Assembly: GCA_029565395.1 (NCBI GenBank)
Contig: JAKQOG010000178.1
Span: 169,434 to 233,433 of the forward strand
From: Candidatus Hydrogenedentota bacterium
GTDB lineage: Bacteria; Hydrogenedentota; Hydrogenedentia; Hydrogenedentales; CAILVY01
DNA length: 64,000 nt
Direction of reading: 5' to 3'
Of this stretch, positions 32,822 to 41,851 are shown one piece after another. The notes beneath the pieces are model-generated. The model was not told where the DNA came from, did not search any database, and saw nothing but the letters and a program-made list of their open reading frames with translations. How positions within the stretch are numbered: the stretch's first letter is position 1; each line of letters begins with the position of its first letter. The translations under genes were made by a program, and so were the position numbers.

Positions 32822-34816
32822 ATGGGAAAGGTGCGTTTTGGGATTTTAGGCAATGCGCGGGAATATCTGGCCAAAGAAACACGGGATTCCCACGCACGTT
32901 TCCTTTTCGTCAGGGGATTGCTGCTGTACGGGATACTTGCGCTGGGTGTTTTGACCAGCGCTTATGGGGATGCCATCCCCATCGCCTCCATCGAAGAACT
33001 CCAAAAAATCGGCAATGACGCTGCCTATCCCCTCGACGGCGACTACATCCTCACCCAAGACATCGACGCCTCAGACACCGTGAATTGGAATGACGGCGCA
33101 GGGTTTGAGCCGATTGGGATTAACTACGATTCTTTTTTTTCTGGATCCTTCAACGGACAAAACCATACTATTTCCGGCCTTACCATAAACCATCCTGATG
33201 AGGAAGAACTTGATGTTGGCCTGTTTAGATGCATGGATGATGTGGGGAAGATTGAAAATCTCGGATTGCTCGGTGGTTCAATCACAGGAGGTATAAACGT
33301 TGGCGGATTTGTCGGTAGAAATTACGGTTCTGTTGATAACTGTTACGGTACAGAACCGGTCGCGGGAATCAATAATATCGGCGTGATAGTCGGATGGAAC
33401 TCGGGTGAAATAATGAATTGCTCCGCCACGGGTGGGGTTACTGGGGAAGAGAGTGTTGGTGGGCTGGCCGGGGCTAATTGCTATGGTAGAATCGCCTATT
33501 GTTATGCCACAGGTGCAGTTGCTGGGGTGGAATACCTAGGTGGGTTGGCAGGAAGCAGCTACAATGGAACAATAATGAATTGTTATGCAACAGGGAGTGT
33601 TTGGGGAAGTTATTCGGGTATCGGCGGTCTGCTAGGAAAAACTGACAACAATGACACAATCACAAACTGCTACGCCACGGGTGGGGTTACAGGGGAAGAA
33701 TATGTCGGAGGACTAGTGGGTTCGCATTATGAAAGTACCATTACGAATTGTTATTCCATGGGTGCGGTTACAGGAGAAGAATACGTCGGAGGACTGGCCG
33801 GCCGAAATTTGTGGGGAACAGTCACGAATTCTTTCTGGGATACCCAAACCTCTGGTCAAATCTCTTCTGGCGGAGGCGAAGGGAAAACCACTATCGAAAT
33901 GATGCACCAGTCTACCTTTTTGAACTGGGATTTTGGGAGTGTCTGGAATATCCACGAAAATGCCTCTTACCCCTATTTACTCAACATGCCAGAACAAACT
34001 GAAGGGGAAGATGAAGGTATCACTGAGGGAGAAGGCGAAGGTATGGGAGAAGGTGAAAATGAGGGGTCGCCAACCGAAGGCGAAATCGAAGGAATAGAGG
34101 AAGGGGAGGGTATCCTGGAAGGAGAAGGGCTAGGAGAGGGTGAAGGAAACTTGGAGGGAGAAGCTGAAGGCTTGGCTGAAGGTTTTGCTGAAGGGGGAAA
34201 TGAAGGTGCGCTCGAGGGCGAAGGTGGAATTGAAGGGGAAAGCGAGGGTGCGGTGGGATCTTTGGCGATTGTGCAGCAGCCTCGCGGGGCGGCGTTGTAT
34301 GTGGGGATGTCATGGACGGCGGTGATTCTGGTGGAAGGAGGGGAGGGGGCTGTTGTCTATGACTGGAAGAAGAATGGAACTTCTCTGGGGTGGCCGAGTG
34401 CGATGGTGCATATAGTGAGTCCCCTGACGGAAGGGGATGCGGGGGTCTATCGCTGCACGGTGAGCGATGGCGTGACGACGTTGGAATCGCAGGAAGCGGT
34501 TTTGTCGGTCTATCCCATACCGCCATCGGGACAGCATGTTGTGGATCAAAATGGGGACTGGGCGGTCGGTCTTTCGGAATTGTTGCGGGTGGTGCAGTTT
34601 TTTAACAGTGGCGGATTCCATTGCGACGCCGGTTCGGAGGATGGCTATGCGCCCGGCGCGGGCGATCAGACCTGTGCGGCTTACGAGGCGGATTATGCCC
34701 CGCAGGATTGGATCATCAGCCTTTCCGAACTGTTGCGTATCATACAGTTTTTCAATTCGGGTTGTTATCACGTGGAAGCGGGGACGGAGGATGGCTATGC
34801 GCCCGGTGCGGGCTGA
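32822..34816 (+). CDS. Secreted GLUG-repeat surface protein with Glu/Gly linker, Ig-like domain and dockerin-like tail
   Basis: AAGGAG seven bases upstream supports the ATG at 32822. The 664-residue protein has an N-terminal membrane signal (about 30-50) and an opening beta-helix domain. About seven GLUG-type repeats follow (about 130-350, units such as GGLVGSHYESTITNCYSMGAVTGEEY). Then comes an EGEGE-type linker (about 390-477), an Ig-like domain (about 479-564) with YDWKKNG and DAGVYRCTVSD hallmarks, and the paired EF-hand tail (about 570-664). GLUG repeats occur in adhesins and peptidases of surface systems. The linker, Ig and tail are nearly the same as in the giant protein at 58.5 kb. 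Confidence 0.87.
   Translation: MGKVRFGILGNAREYLAKETRDSHARFLFVRGLLLYGILALGVLTSAYGDAIPIASIEELQKIGNDAAYPLDGDYILTQDIDASDTVNWNDGAGFEPIGINYDSFFSGSFNGQNHTISGLTINHPDEEELDVGLFRCMDDVGKIENLGLLGGSITGGINVGGFVGRNYGSVDNCYGTEPVAGINNIGVIVGWNSGEIMNCSATGGVTGEESVGGLAGANCYGRIAYCYATGAVAGVEYLGGLAGSSYNGTIMNCYATGSVWGSYSGIGGLLGKTDNNDTITNCYATGGVTGEEYVGGLVGSHYESTITNCYSMGAVTGEEYVGGLAGRNLWGTVTNSFWDTQTSGQISSGGGEGKTTIEMMHQSTFLNWDFGSVWNIHENASYPYLLNMPEQTEGEDEGITEGEGEGMGEGENEGSPTEGEIEGIEEGEGILEGEGLGEGEGNLEGEAEGLAEGFAEGGNEGALEGEGGIEGESEGAVGSLAIVQQPRGAALYVGMSWTAVILVEGGEGAVVYDWKKNGTSLGWPSAMVHIVSPLTEGDAGVYRCTVSDGVTTLESQEAVLSVYPIPPSGQHVVDQNGDWAVGLSELLRVVQFFNSGGFHCDAGSEDGYAPGAGDQTCAAYEADYAPQDWIISLSELLRIIQFFNSGCYHVEAGTEDGYAPGAG
33990..34255 (+). 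repeat. Purine-only repeat encoding an EGEGE linker
   Basis: About 265 bp of almost pure purine on the plus strand, built from imperfect GAAGGN and GARGGN triplet pairs. It encodes a Glu/Gly spacer with scattered Ile, Leu, Asn and Pro. Such tracts slip easily, so length differences between strains are expected. A shorter relative lies at about 59036-59112 on the minus strand. Confidence 0.7.
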
Positions 34817-35131
34817 TTAACGTACGGGACACGCAGCAAATCTGGAAATCAGGAGAAGGAAGGATCGGCAGGGTGCGCCATGCGCACCGGCAACTACTCC
34901 CAACACCGCTACCACGTTTAATCCTTGCAAAATCCGGCAGGCGTGCATGGCGTCAAAAGCCATTGATGACGGAAAACACATGCTTCTATTGACTCGTGAC
35001 GGAAAAATATAAAGAAAATAGCCGAGTCATTGGAATTGCTTTCGCCAAAACAAACCAACGAGGAAAAAGGCCCTTAATTAAACCGCAAGCAAATATACGA
35101 AGAGCTATAACATGGGATTCACACCGATTCC
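34817..35131. other. Intergenic region between convergent genes
   Basis: No gene is supported here. A small inverted repeat GACTCG/CGAGTC spans about 34992-35028, with an AT-rich interior. It is not followed by a T-run, so I do not call a terminator. Confidence 0.4.
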
Positions 35132-38100
35132 CTATTTGAAATATACCTTAAACGTCTTGATCTCGAAAGGCCGGATCGTAAACGTCAGGCTGTTTTCCTG
35201 GACCGTGGCGTATTGCTCGCGCTCTTCCAGCAAATTGCACTCCGACGCTTTTTTTATGGGCCGAGAAAACACGATGGACACCGGGCCCCGTGTTTTTCCC
35301 GCTTCATACACCCGCACTACCACCGCATCGTCCGCCTCGGCCTTTTTCACCGCCTCAATCACCACGTTCGGATTATCCACGGTGCACAGCCCCACTGCGC
35401 CATCCTTGCCGTTCGCGGTATCGAGCTTCATTGCGAGGACCGGCGCGTTCAGCGCATACGCTTCCCGCACCACCGTCTCCGCAGAAAAGCCGCCCATATG
35501 CGGCAACAGCGCATAGGTAAACTCATGCAGACCCGCTTCCGCCAGTTCATCCGGACATAGCGACGACCGAAGCAGCGTCAGCGACACCATCCCATCCAGC
35601 GAATCGTGCCCATACTTCCCATCGTTCAACAGTGCAACGCCATAATTGCCCTCGGACACGTCCACCCATTTGTGGGCGCATACCTCGAACCGCGCCTGAT
35701 CCCACGGCGTGTTGCTGTGCATCGGACGCATCACGTGCCCGAATTGGATCTCATTCCGGTACTGATCCGCCAGCACGTCTACCCCGAATCCCACTTTCAA
35801 CAACGTATGCTTTTCGTTCCAATCCACCGTGGTCCGGAAATCGATCCGGCGCGAACGCGCATAGAAAATCATGTCCTGATTAACTGTAGAAGCCCGGCCC
35901 ACTTTGTATTTCGAGTGCAGCCTGAAACACAACGGCCCGTCCGCCGTCGGCTCCCGCAACGTCATGCCATCCTCGACCCGGATGCGATCCCGGTAATCCC
36001 GATCGATATCCCAAGCGTCCCAATAAATCGGTATATCCTCCGCCGTATAGAGATCATTCAACCGTTTCCCCTCCCGCACCACCTCGCGTTGCGCCTCCTT
36101 GTCGAAAAGACTGGTGATCTTCCCCGCCTTATCGAATGCGGCCCGGTAAAACGGCGTTTCCAATGTCTTCCCGTTAAAAACAAAGGGGGATGCATCTTCG
36201 CCTTCTTTCTTGCGCAGGGCTATCGGCGCAACACTGAACGCTCCCAGCTTCACCTGCACCGCCACCCCGCCGTCCATCGCCTGCGTGGGCAGCATCCGCC
36301 CCTCCGTATCCACCGCCCCGGTGAGTCCGGAATCGGGAATCACCACCACTTCTTCGCGCGGCCAGGAAAGCGCATTCGCCAGCAGAAATGCCTGTCCCTC
36401 CGTATCCGGGATCAACCGCTCGCCCAATTTCGCCAGCGCCGCGTCCCGCAACGCCGTCAGGTCCTTTTCCAACTGCGCATATTCCGCCTCGGTGGTCTCA
36501 TACACCCGGCGGAACGAACTGCCCGGCAGGATGTCGTGAAACTGATTGAGCAACAGCGCCCGCCAATGGTGTTGTAATGCTTCTGCGGGATACGCAAAGT
36601 CCTCGCCCATCGCCATCACATTGAACAATTCGACTTCCCGTAATAAAAACTCAAGCTTCCGGTTATACCGTTTCGTGCGCGCTTGTGCCGTATAGGTGCC
36701 GCGATGCAATTCCAGATACAATTCCCCCACCCACTTCGGGCGCTTCACCTTCTGTTCGCGCAATTGCTTCAAAAACAGCGATACATTAACCCATTCCGTC
36801 TTCGCGCACCCTTCCAAATCCTTCATGCGCGACGCATGCTCGATCATTTCCCGCGTCGTGCCGCCGCCGCCGTCGCCCCACCCTATCGTGATCAGGGTGG
36901 CCTCCTGCGTTTCCTTATGCTGAACATAATTCCACGTCTCCTGAATGACTTCCGGAAACGCCGGAGCGTTGTAGAACCCTGTGCGCGTGTTGATGTAGTG
37001 CGTGAAAACCTCCGTCCCGTCGATGCCCTGCCACCAGAATGTGTCATGCGGGAAAAGATTCGTGTCGTTCCAGTTGATCTTGCTCGTAACGAAATTCACA
37101 ATGTCGCAGCCCTTGAGAATCTGCGGCAGCGCCCCGCTGTACCCGAACACGTCAGGAAGCCACAACGTGTCGCTCTTATACCCGAACAACTCCATCGTCT
37201 TCTTCCGCCCCTCCAAAAACTGCCGAACCAACGATTCGCCCCCCGTAACGTTGCAGTCCGCCTCCACCCACATCCCGCCATTCGGCTCCCAGCGGCCCTC
37301 CTTCACCCGCTTCTTTATGCGCGCCAGCAATTCGGGATAATGCTCTTCAACCATCGTATCCAGCCATGGTTGCGACTGAATAAACCGAAACTCCCCGTAA
37401 TCCTCCATCAGGTTCAATATCGTGGAAAATGTCCGCGCCGATTTGCGGATGGTCTCCCGCACCGGCCACAACCACGCAATGTCGATGTGCGCATGCCCGG
37501 CAAGCGCCACTGTCGGCGTCGTGGGGCCATTCTTCTGCTTCATCAAAGGCATCAGATGCTTGTGCGCCGCACGCGCCGCGCTGTCCAGTTCCTCCTCTGT
37601 CTCCCAATGCATCGAAACCATGTCCAGCGCCTCATTCAGCCCATTCAAGATCTGCGCCCGGCGAAGGGAATTCCCCTCCAGGATCAGCGCGGTCTTATAC
37701 AGCGTGTTCGCATCATAATACAGCGCTGTCACCGCCTCCCGCTCCACCAACAAATCGCTCGCATCTAACCGCAGCGGCGGCGCCATGTTCGGCGCACCCC
37801 CCACCGAGTGAATCGTCCGCATCTCCGGATGATACCCATCCACCCCGGGATATGGATGCCCCGCATACGCTTCAATGTCCAGCGTCAATGTTTCTCCGCC
37901 CCGCGCATATGCCAGCAACAACACTTCCTTATGCCGCAGGTCCATCCCCGCAAACGGCTTCCCGTCCACGAACAGCAGCTTTTCCGCCACGCTGTCATGC
38001 CGGTAATATACCCGCCGCCCCCGGCAGGCCCGCGGCACTTCTACTGTGCCCCGGAACCACGTTGTGCCCCAGTGCTGGCCCCACATACAGCCAACCGGCG

Positions 38101-38251
38101 CAGGCACATAATCCATCTGATACGGCGGCGTCCGGAAATGATCCATCGTCTCCGCCATCTCCAGCGCCGCCTCCGCCACCTTCGCATAACGCCACTCATA
38201 CAGCTTCTCCAGCCGTTTCCGAATCTTATCCAGGACCCGTGGTGGAATCAT
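35132..38251 (-). CDS. Alpha-mannosidase, GH38
   Basis: The 1039-residue protein has the usual length for the bacterial long GH38 enzymes. The Zn-binding HAHIDIAWLWP motif lies at about residues 249-259. Asp367 in WLPDVFGYSG is the expected nucleophile. The three-helix middle domain and C-terminal beta domains follow, with YEAGKTRGPVSIVFSRP near the end. No signal peptide is visible, so it probably works in the cytoplasm on imported mannosides. It is transcribed away from the PTS IIA-like gene, with about 290 bp between them. That gap contains three tandem CTCACGC heptamers at 38485-38505. Confidence 0.95.
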   Translation of the reverse strand: MIPPRVLDKIRKRLEKLYEWRYAKVAEAALEMAETMDHFRTPPYQMDYVPAPVGCMWGQHWGTTWFRGTVEVPRACRGRRVYYRHDSVAEKLLFVDGKPFAGMDLRHKEVLLLAYARGGETLTLDIEAYAGHPYPGVDGYHPEMRTIHSVGGAPNMAPPLRLDASDLLVEREAVTALYYDANTLYKTALILEGNSLRRAQILNGLNEALDMVSMHWETEEELDSAARAAHKHLMPLMKQKNGPTTPTVALAGHAHIDIAWLWPVRETIRKSARTFSTILNLMEDYGEFRFIQSQPWLDTMVEEHYPELLARIKKRVKEGRWEPNGGMWVEADCNVTGGESLVRQFLEGRKKTMELFGYKSDTLWLPDVFGYSGALPQILKGCDIVNFVTSKINWNDTNLFPHDTFWWQGIDGTEVFTHYINTRTGFYNAPAFPEVIQETWNYVQHKETQEATLITIGWGDGGGGTTREMIEHASRMKDLEGCAKTEWVNVSLFLKQLREQKVKRPKWVGELYLELHRGTYTAQARTKRYNRKLEFLLREVELFNVMAMGEDFAYPAEALQHHWRALLLNQFHDILPGSSFRRVYETTEAEYAQLEKDLTALRDAALAKLGERLIPDTEGQAFLLANALSWPREEVVVIPDSGLTGAVDTEGRMLPTQAMDGGVAVQVKLGAFSVAPIALRKKEGEDASPFVFNGKTLETPFYRAAFDKAGKITSLFDKEAQREVVREGKRLNDLYTAEDIPIYWDAWDIDRDYRDRIRVEDGMTLREPTADGPLCFRLHSKYKVGRASTVNQDMIFYARSRRIDFRTTVDWNEKHTLLKVGFGVDVLADQYRNEIQFGHVMRPMHSNTPWDQARFEVCAHKWVDVSEGNYGVALLNDGKYGHDSLDGMVSLTLLRSSLCPDELAEAGLHEFTYALLPHMGGFSAETVVREAYALNAPVLAMKLDTANGKDGAVGLCTVDNPNVVIEAVKKAEADDAVVVRVYEAGKTRGPVSIVFSRPIKKASECNLLEEREQYATVQENSLTFTIRPFEIKTFKVYFK

Positions 38252-38540
38252 TTGTGCTTCTCCCTTTCCGCGCGCGAAACGGTCCGCGCCTCGACCACTT
38301 CAACCTGCATGCCAACACTATGGCGCATGAATATCTTTATGTCAATCCGCCACACACCCTCCATCTGGAATCGGAATCCGTATCGCTATCGGCATCGCAC
38401 ACTCTGTTTTTCATCCCTATCCTCTCCTTCCTGTTCTTTTCCTAAACCCCAATCCCTTTTTTCTTGGCAGTTCCTTACTCATGTCTCACGCCTCACGCCT
38501 CACGCCCCCACATTGAGTCTGCCCAAAAGGATGCACTACC

Positions 38541-39047
38541 ATGCTCAACAAAGGAATATTCCTCATGAACCTGACGGAGTGTCTTCGAAAAGAATGCACC
38601 GGAGCCAACAGGACCCTGCCCGACAAGCCAGCCGCCTTGCGGGAGATTGCGCGTCTTGCCAAGAAAAGCCCGTTATTAGATGCAATATCCGAAGATGCGG
38701 TGGTTCAGGCGTTGGAGGCGCGGGAGGTGCTTGGTTCCACCGGTTTCTCCCAGGGCATGGCACTGCCCCATGCCCGTATCCCCGGTGTCAGCCATTTCAT
38801 CCTGGGTATCATGACCATCCCAACAGGCGTTTCCTTCAAAAGTCTCGACGGAGGCAAAACCCGCTTTTTCATCTTCATGATTGCCCCGGAAGAACAAACC
38901 GACGCCCATCTCGCTCTCTTGTCGCAAGCCGCCGATGTTCTCCTGCTCGATGGCGTCATGGACGCATTGGCGGCGGAAACCTCTGATGAGGCACTCTATC
39001 TGCGGTTTCTCACCTATGTCCGCCCCATGGCGGAAAAGGATACATAA
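38541..39047 (+). CDS. PTS EIIA domain protein (PtsN/fructose type)
   Basis: The protein is 168 residues from the ATG at 38541; the ATG at 38565 (MNLTECLRKE) also has AAGGA upstream and gives a more usual N-terminus. The EIIA motif GMALPHARIPGV contains the phosphorylatable His (residue 77 from the first start). FIFMIAPEEQTDAHLALLSQ is the second conserved block. No EIIB or EIIC gene is nearby, so it is probably regulatory, like EIIA-Ntr, rather than part of a transport system. It lies 11 nt upstream of the DUF2007 gene. Confidence 0.9.
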   Translation: MLNKGIFLMNLTECLRKECTGANRTLPDKPAALREIARLAKKSPLLDAISEDAVVQALEAREVLGSTGFSQGMALPHARIPGVSHFILGIMTIPTGVSFKSLDGGKTRFFIFMIAPEEQTDAHLALLSQAADVLLLDGVMDALAAETSDEALYLRFLTYVRPMAEKDT

Positions 39048-39058
39048 GGACTAAAACG

Positions 39059-39517
39059 ATGGCGGAAAATCTGGTTGTGGTGAAAACGTGTTCGAGCGCG
39101 CTGGAAGCGGAATTCATCAAAAACTTTCTTGAAAACAACGGCATCCGCGCTACAAGTTCCGCTCCGCAATTGCGATCCTGGACCGGCCGCTACACCGCCA
39201 TCGCGCGCAGTGCGAAGGTGCTCGTGCTGCCGCGCGACGCCGCCCGCGCCCGCGCACTTCTCGAACATCCCCCCACCATGGAACTGCCCGAAGATGCTGA
39301 GGTGGAGACCGAGGAATTACAGCCGGAATACAACGACGACGGCGATTTGCTTCGATGTCCGAACTGCGGCTCTGAGCGCATTGAAGAAATTACGTCGTCC
39401 CCCATTATGCGGTTGGTCATGACAATTATCCTTTTGGGGCTCCCCCTCATTTTCGGATGGGGGAGCCGCCGCACCTGGGTATGCCGCGATTGCGACTGGG
39501 ACTCAAACAGACGATAA
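39059..39517 (+). CDS. DUF2007 domain protein with zinc ribbon and one membrane segment
   Basis: The 152-residue protein opens with the DUF2007 fold (LVVVKTCSSALEAEFIKNFLENNGIRA, then VLVLPRDAARARALL). An acidic linker leads to a zinc ribbon, with CPNC at about residues 100-103 and CRDC near 145. Between the Cys pairs is a short hydrophobic segment (MRLVMTIILLGLPLIFGW). DUF2007 resembles the GlnB-like fold and is proposed to sense or signal, but its function is not known. It sits between the PTS IIA-like gene and the exported barrel protein, with short gaps on both sides. Confidence 0.85.
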   Translation: MAENLVVVKTCSSALEAEFIKNFLENNGIRATSSAPQLRSWTGRYTAIARSAKVLVLPRDAARARALLEHPPTMELPEDAEVETEELQPEYNDDGDLLRCPNCGSERIEEITSSPIMRLVMTIILLGLPLIFGWGSRRTWVCRDCDWDSNRR

Positions 39518-39528
39518 GGAGATGGTCT

Positions 39529-41106
39529 ATGCGGAAATGGATATTGATTCTTGTGTTGGCGGCGTCAGGTACGGGCGCATGTGCCGCCGACCTTTGGGAC
39601 CAGGCCCGGCAAAACGGTGAACTGAACCGCAAAGCCCTTCTCTTTTGCTGGCGATACAGTCAGGGCTGGCTCCAGTTCAGCGATCCCAACACCGGCCTCC
39701 TCCCGCATGATCTCAAGGGCGGCGCATATTGGAATGCGAAGGACTGCGCGGCGGACAACTTCCCCTTTATGACCATCACCGCCTGTATGACGGATCGCGC
39801 CCTCTTCGACGGGCGAATGCACCAAATCCTCGAAACCGAACAGCGCCTCTGCAACCGTGTGGACCATCTCCCGGATGATTATGACTTCGCCACACAAACC
39901 TTCCGCACGGAACAGCCAAATATTGACGGCCTGATTTTCGGCGCCGCGGAATACATCAAAGACGGCCTGATCCCGCTGACGGAGTGGCTCGGACCCAGCC
40001 CATGGTCCGATCGCATGATCCAACTCATGGACGACATCTGGAAACAGGCCTACATCGACACGGAAGTGGGGAAAACCCCCAGCGCATCGCACGAAGTCGC
40101 GGGAGACCTCCTCCAAGCGCTCTCGCGCATGTATTGGATGACCCGCAACAATGCCTACAAAGAACACGCCTATCAACTCGCCTCCTATTTTCTCGACTAT
40201 CATCTGCCCACCAAAGCAGACAAGCTCGGCCTCGACGACCACGGTTGCGAAGTCATCGGCGGACTCTCCGAAACCTATGTCATCGCCAGCCACAAAGACC
40301 CTGATCGTGCGGCGGCGTGGAGGCCTGCCATGCACGCCATGCTCGACCGCGTCCTCGAAGTGGGCCGCGACAAAACCGGCCTGCTCTACAACCACATCAA
40401 TCCCGTCACCGGAAAAATCCTCAACGAAGAACGCACCGACAACTGGGGTTATAACTACAACGCCTTCGCCACCGTGGCGGCCCTCGATAACGTGCCGCGT
40501 TTCAAGGACGCCGTGATGCACGTGCTCACCAACCTCTCCAAAAACAAAGACTATCCCTGGGAAGGCGCAAAAGCCGACGGATTCGCCGACACGTTGGAAG
40601 GCGGCATCAACCTGATCAACCGCTTCCCCGTCCCCGAAGCCATCGACTGGGCGGACTATACCGCGCAACGCCTTTTCGCTCTCCAGCGGGATACCGGTGT
40701 CATCGAAGGATGGTATGGCGATGGCAATTCCGCGCGCACCATGATCATGTACGCGCAATGGAAATCGCTGGGCGCGCGCGTGGAACCTTGGCGCGCCGAT
40801 GTGCGCGTGGGGGCGATCCGCGACACCAACGGCGACGTCTTGCTCCACGTTGCGTCCGACTGGCCATGGCAGGGAACCCTCCGCTTCGACATCCCCCGCC
40901 ACCAGGAATACCTGAACATGCCCGCAGACTACCCCCGCATCAACCAGTTCCCTGAATGGTTCACCGTGCCGAAAACAGGCAACTACACCCTCGACTACGG
41001 CAAGGATAAACCCGAAGACGTAACCGCGGAAACCCTGCGCGCGGGCATCCCGATTACCGTGGCGCCGGACAAACCCATTGCGCTACGTTTATATAAATTT
41101 GAATAA
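39529..41106 (+). CDS. Exported protein, probable (alpha/alpha)-barrel glycosidase-like
   Basis: The start is the ATG at 39529, with AAGGAG eight bases upstream. The 525-residue product has a signal peptide (MRKWILILVLAASGTGACAA). The long central part (about 30-400) has repeated paired helices with aromatic-rich loops, such as DCAADNFPFMTITACMTD, ASHEVAGDLLQALSRMYWMTRN and TDNWGYNYNAFATVAALD. That pattern fits an (alpha/alpha)6 toroid as in many glycosidases and lyases. A small C-terminal beta part follows. I do not recognise the family. Neighbours (GH38, PTS IIA-like) suggest a role in glycan use. Confidence 0.6.
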   Translation: MRKWILILVLAASGTGACAADLWDQARQNGELNRKALLFCWRYSQGWLQFSDPNTGLLPHDLKGGAYWNAKDCAADNFPFMTITACMTDRALFDGRMHQILETEQRLCNRVDHLPDDYDFATQTFRTEQPNIDGLIFGAAEYIKDGLIPLTEWLGPSPWSDRMIQLMDDIWKQAYIDTEVGKTPSASHEVAGDLLQALSRMYWMTRNNAYKEHAYQLASYFLDYHLPTKADKLGLDDHGCEVIGGLSETYVIASHKDPDRAAAWRPAMHAMLDRVLEVGRDKTGLLYNHINPVTGKILNEERTDNWGYNYNAFATVAALDNVPRFKDAVMHVLTNLSKNKDYPWEGAKADGFADTLEGGINLINRFPVPEAIDWADYTAQRLFALQRDTGVIEGWYGDGNSARTMIMYAQWKSLGARVEPWRADVRVGAIRDTNGDVLLHVASDWPWQGTLRFDIPRHQEYLNMPADYPRINQFPEWFTVPKTGNYTLDYGKDKPEDVTAETLRAGIPITVAPDKPIALRLYKFE

Positions 41107-41145
41107 CCATCGGTATATATTTGCGATCAGTTAATGTCGATACTC

Positions 41146-41850
41146 TTACATATTGACCCAAAGATGATGAAGCTCGATCGTTGCGGTAATTGTGCTGCCA
41201 CTCCGTTTGTGTCTGGAGGAACAAGTGGCCACTCCGTTCCTTGGGTCGTTTTCTAATGTATTCAGTTTGTCTCTTGCAGACCATCTACAAACATCCTGTC
41301 CTGGATTGCGTGAAAGTTGTTCGATCCAGGAATTGATAGTGGTATGCCAGTGTTGGGCCGTCTCACCTTGGATATACCCAATGATACCGGCAACCTTTTG
41401 GTTCGCCGCATATAGTCCCAGTTTGAAACGTTGGATACCACCAGATTTATCATTCAGGCCAGTAACATACTCCCTCTCACGGCCGCGTGAGGGAGCTGGA
41501 AGACGCTTGCCCTCCAAAAGAAGTAGCGGGTCATAAATGGAGTATTGGCATGCGCCAATGAGCCTAGATTCTGTTAGTGATGCTGATAAATCTACTTGCC
41601 GATGCCCTTGTTGGGGTTCCTCATGCATAAATTGCATCATTGGAAAATTACTTCTGGCCCGGCTATTCAAAAAGTGGCACAATTGCGCATTTAACCTTGG
41701 CTCGGAGTCAACAGGGGGGCGGCTAGGATCGTCCCTCCATTCTGGAAGCTGTCGTTCAATAAAAGCAAATACCTGCAACACAAGGGTATTTTCATTTATT
41801 CCGTTGGTAATTTGACCGATATGCTGTTCTGGTCTTGATCTCCCAGTCAC
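41146..41850 (-). CDS. Probable restriction endonuclease partner of the adjacent methyltransferase
   Basis: A GTG start at 41850 lies one base after the methyltransferase stop, so translation is coupled. In this 234-residue protein, QVDLSAS (about residue 85) and LLLLEGKRLP (about residues 107-116) give a D...EXK arrangement typical of PD-(D/E)XK nucleases. The downstream helix pattern (GIQRFKLGLYAAN) also fits. I do not recognise a named enzyme. With the upstream N6-adenine methyltransferase it would make a two-gene restriction-modification system. It is less GC-rich than the flanking exported protein gene. Confidence 0.65.
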   Translation of the reverse strand: MTGRSRPEQHIGQITNGINENTLVLQVFAFIERQLPEWRDDPSRPPVDSEPRLNAQLCHFLNSRARSNFPMMQFMHEEPQQGHRQVDLSASLTESRLIGACQYSIYDPLLLLEGKRLPAPSRGREREYVTGLNDKSGGIQRFKLGLYAANQKVAGIIGYIQGETAQHWHTTINSWIEQLSRNPGQDVCRWSARDKLNTLENDPRNGVATCSSRHKRSGSTITATIELHHLWVNM

Positions 41851-41851
41851 G

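Noticed and set aside
33474..33659. Antisense frame inside the GLUG-repeat region
   Set aside because: Shadow of repetitive codons, with no start signal or domain.
38485..38505. Three tandem CTCACGC heptamers between the GH38 and PTS IIA-like genes
   Set aside because: Too short to call a CRISPR or iteron array, and no paired structure or second copy elsewhere in the window.
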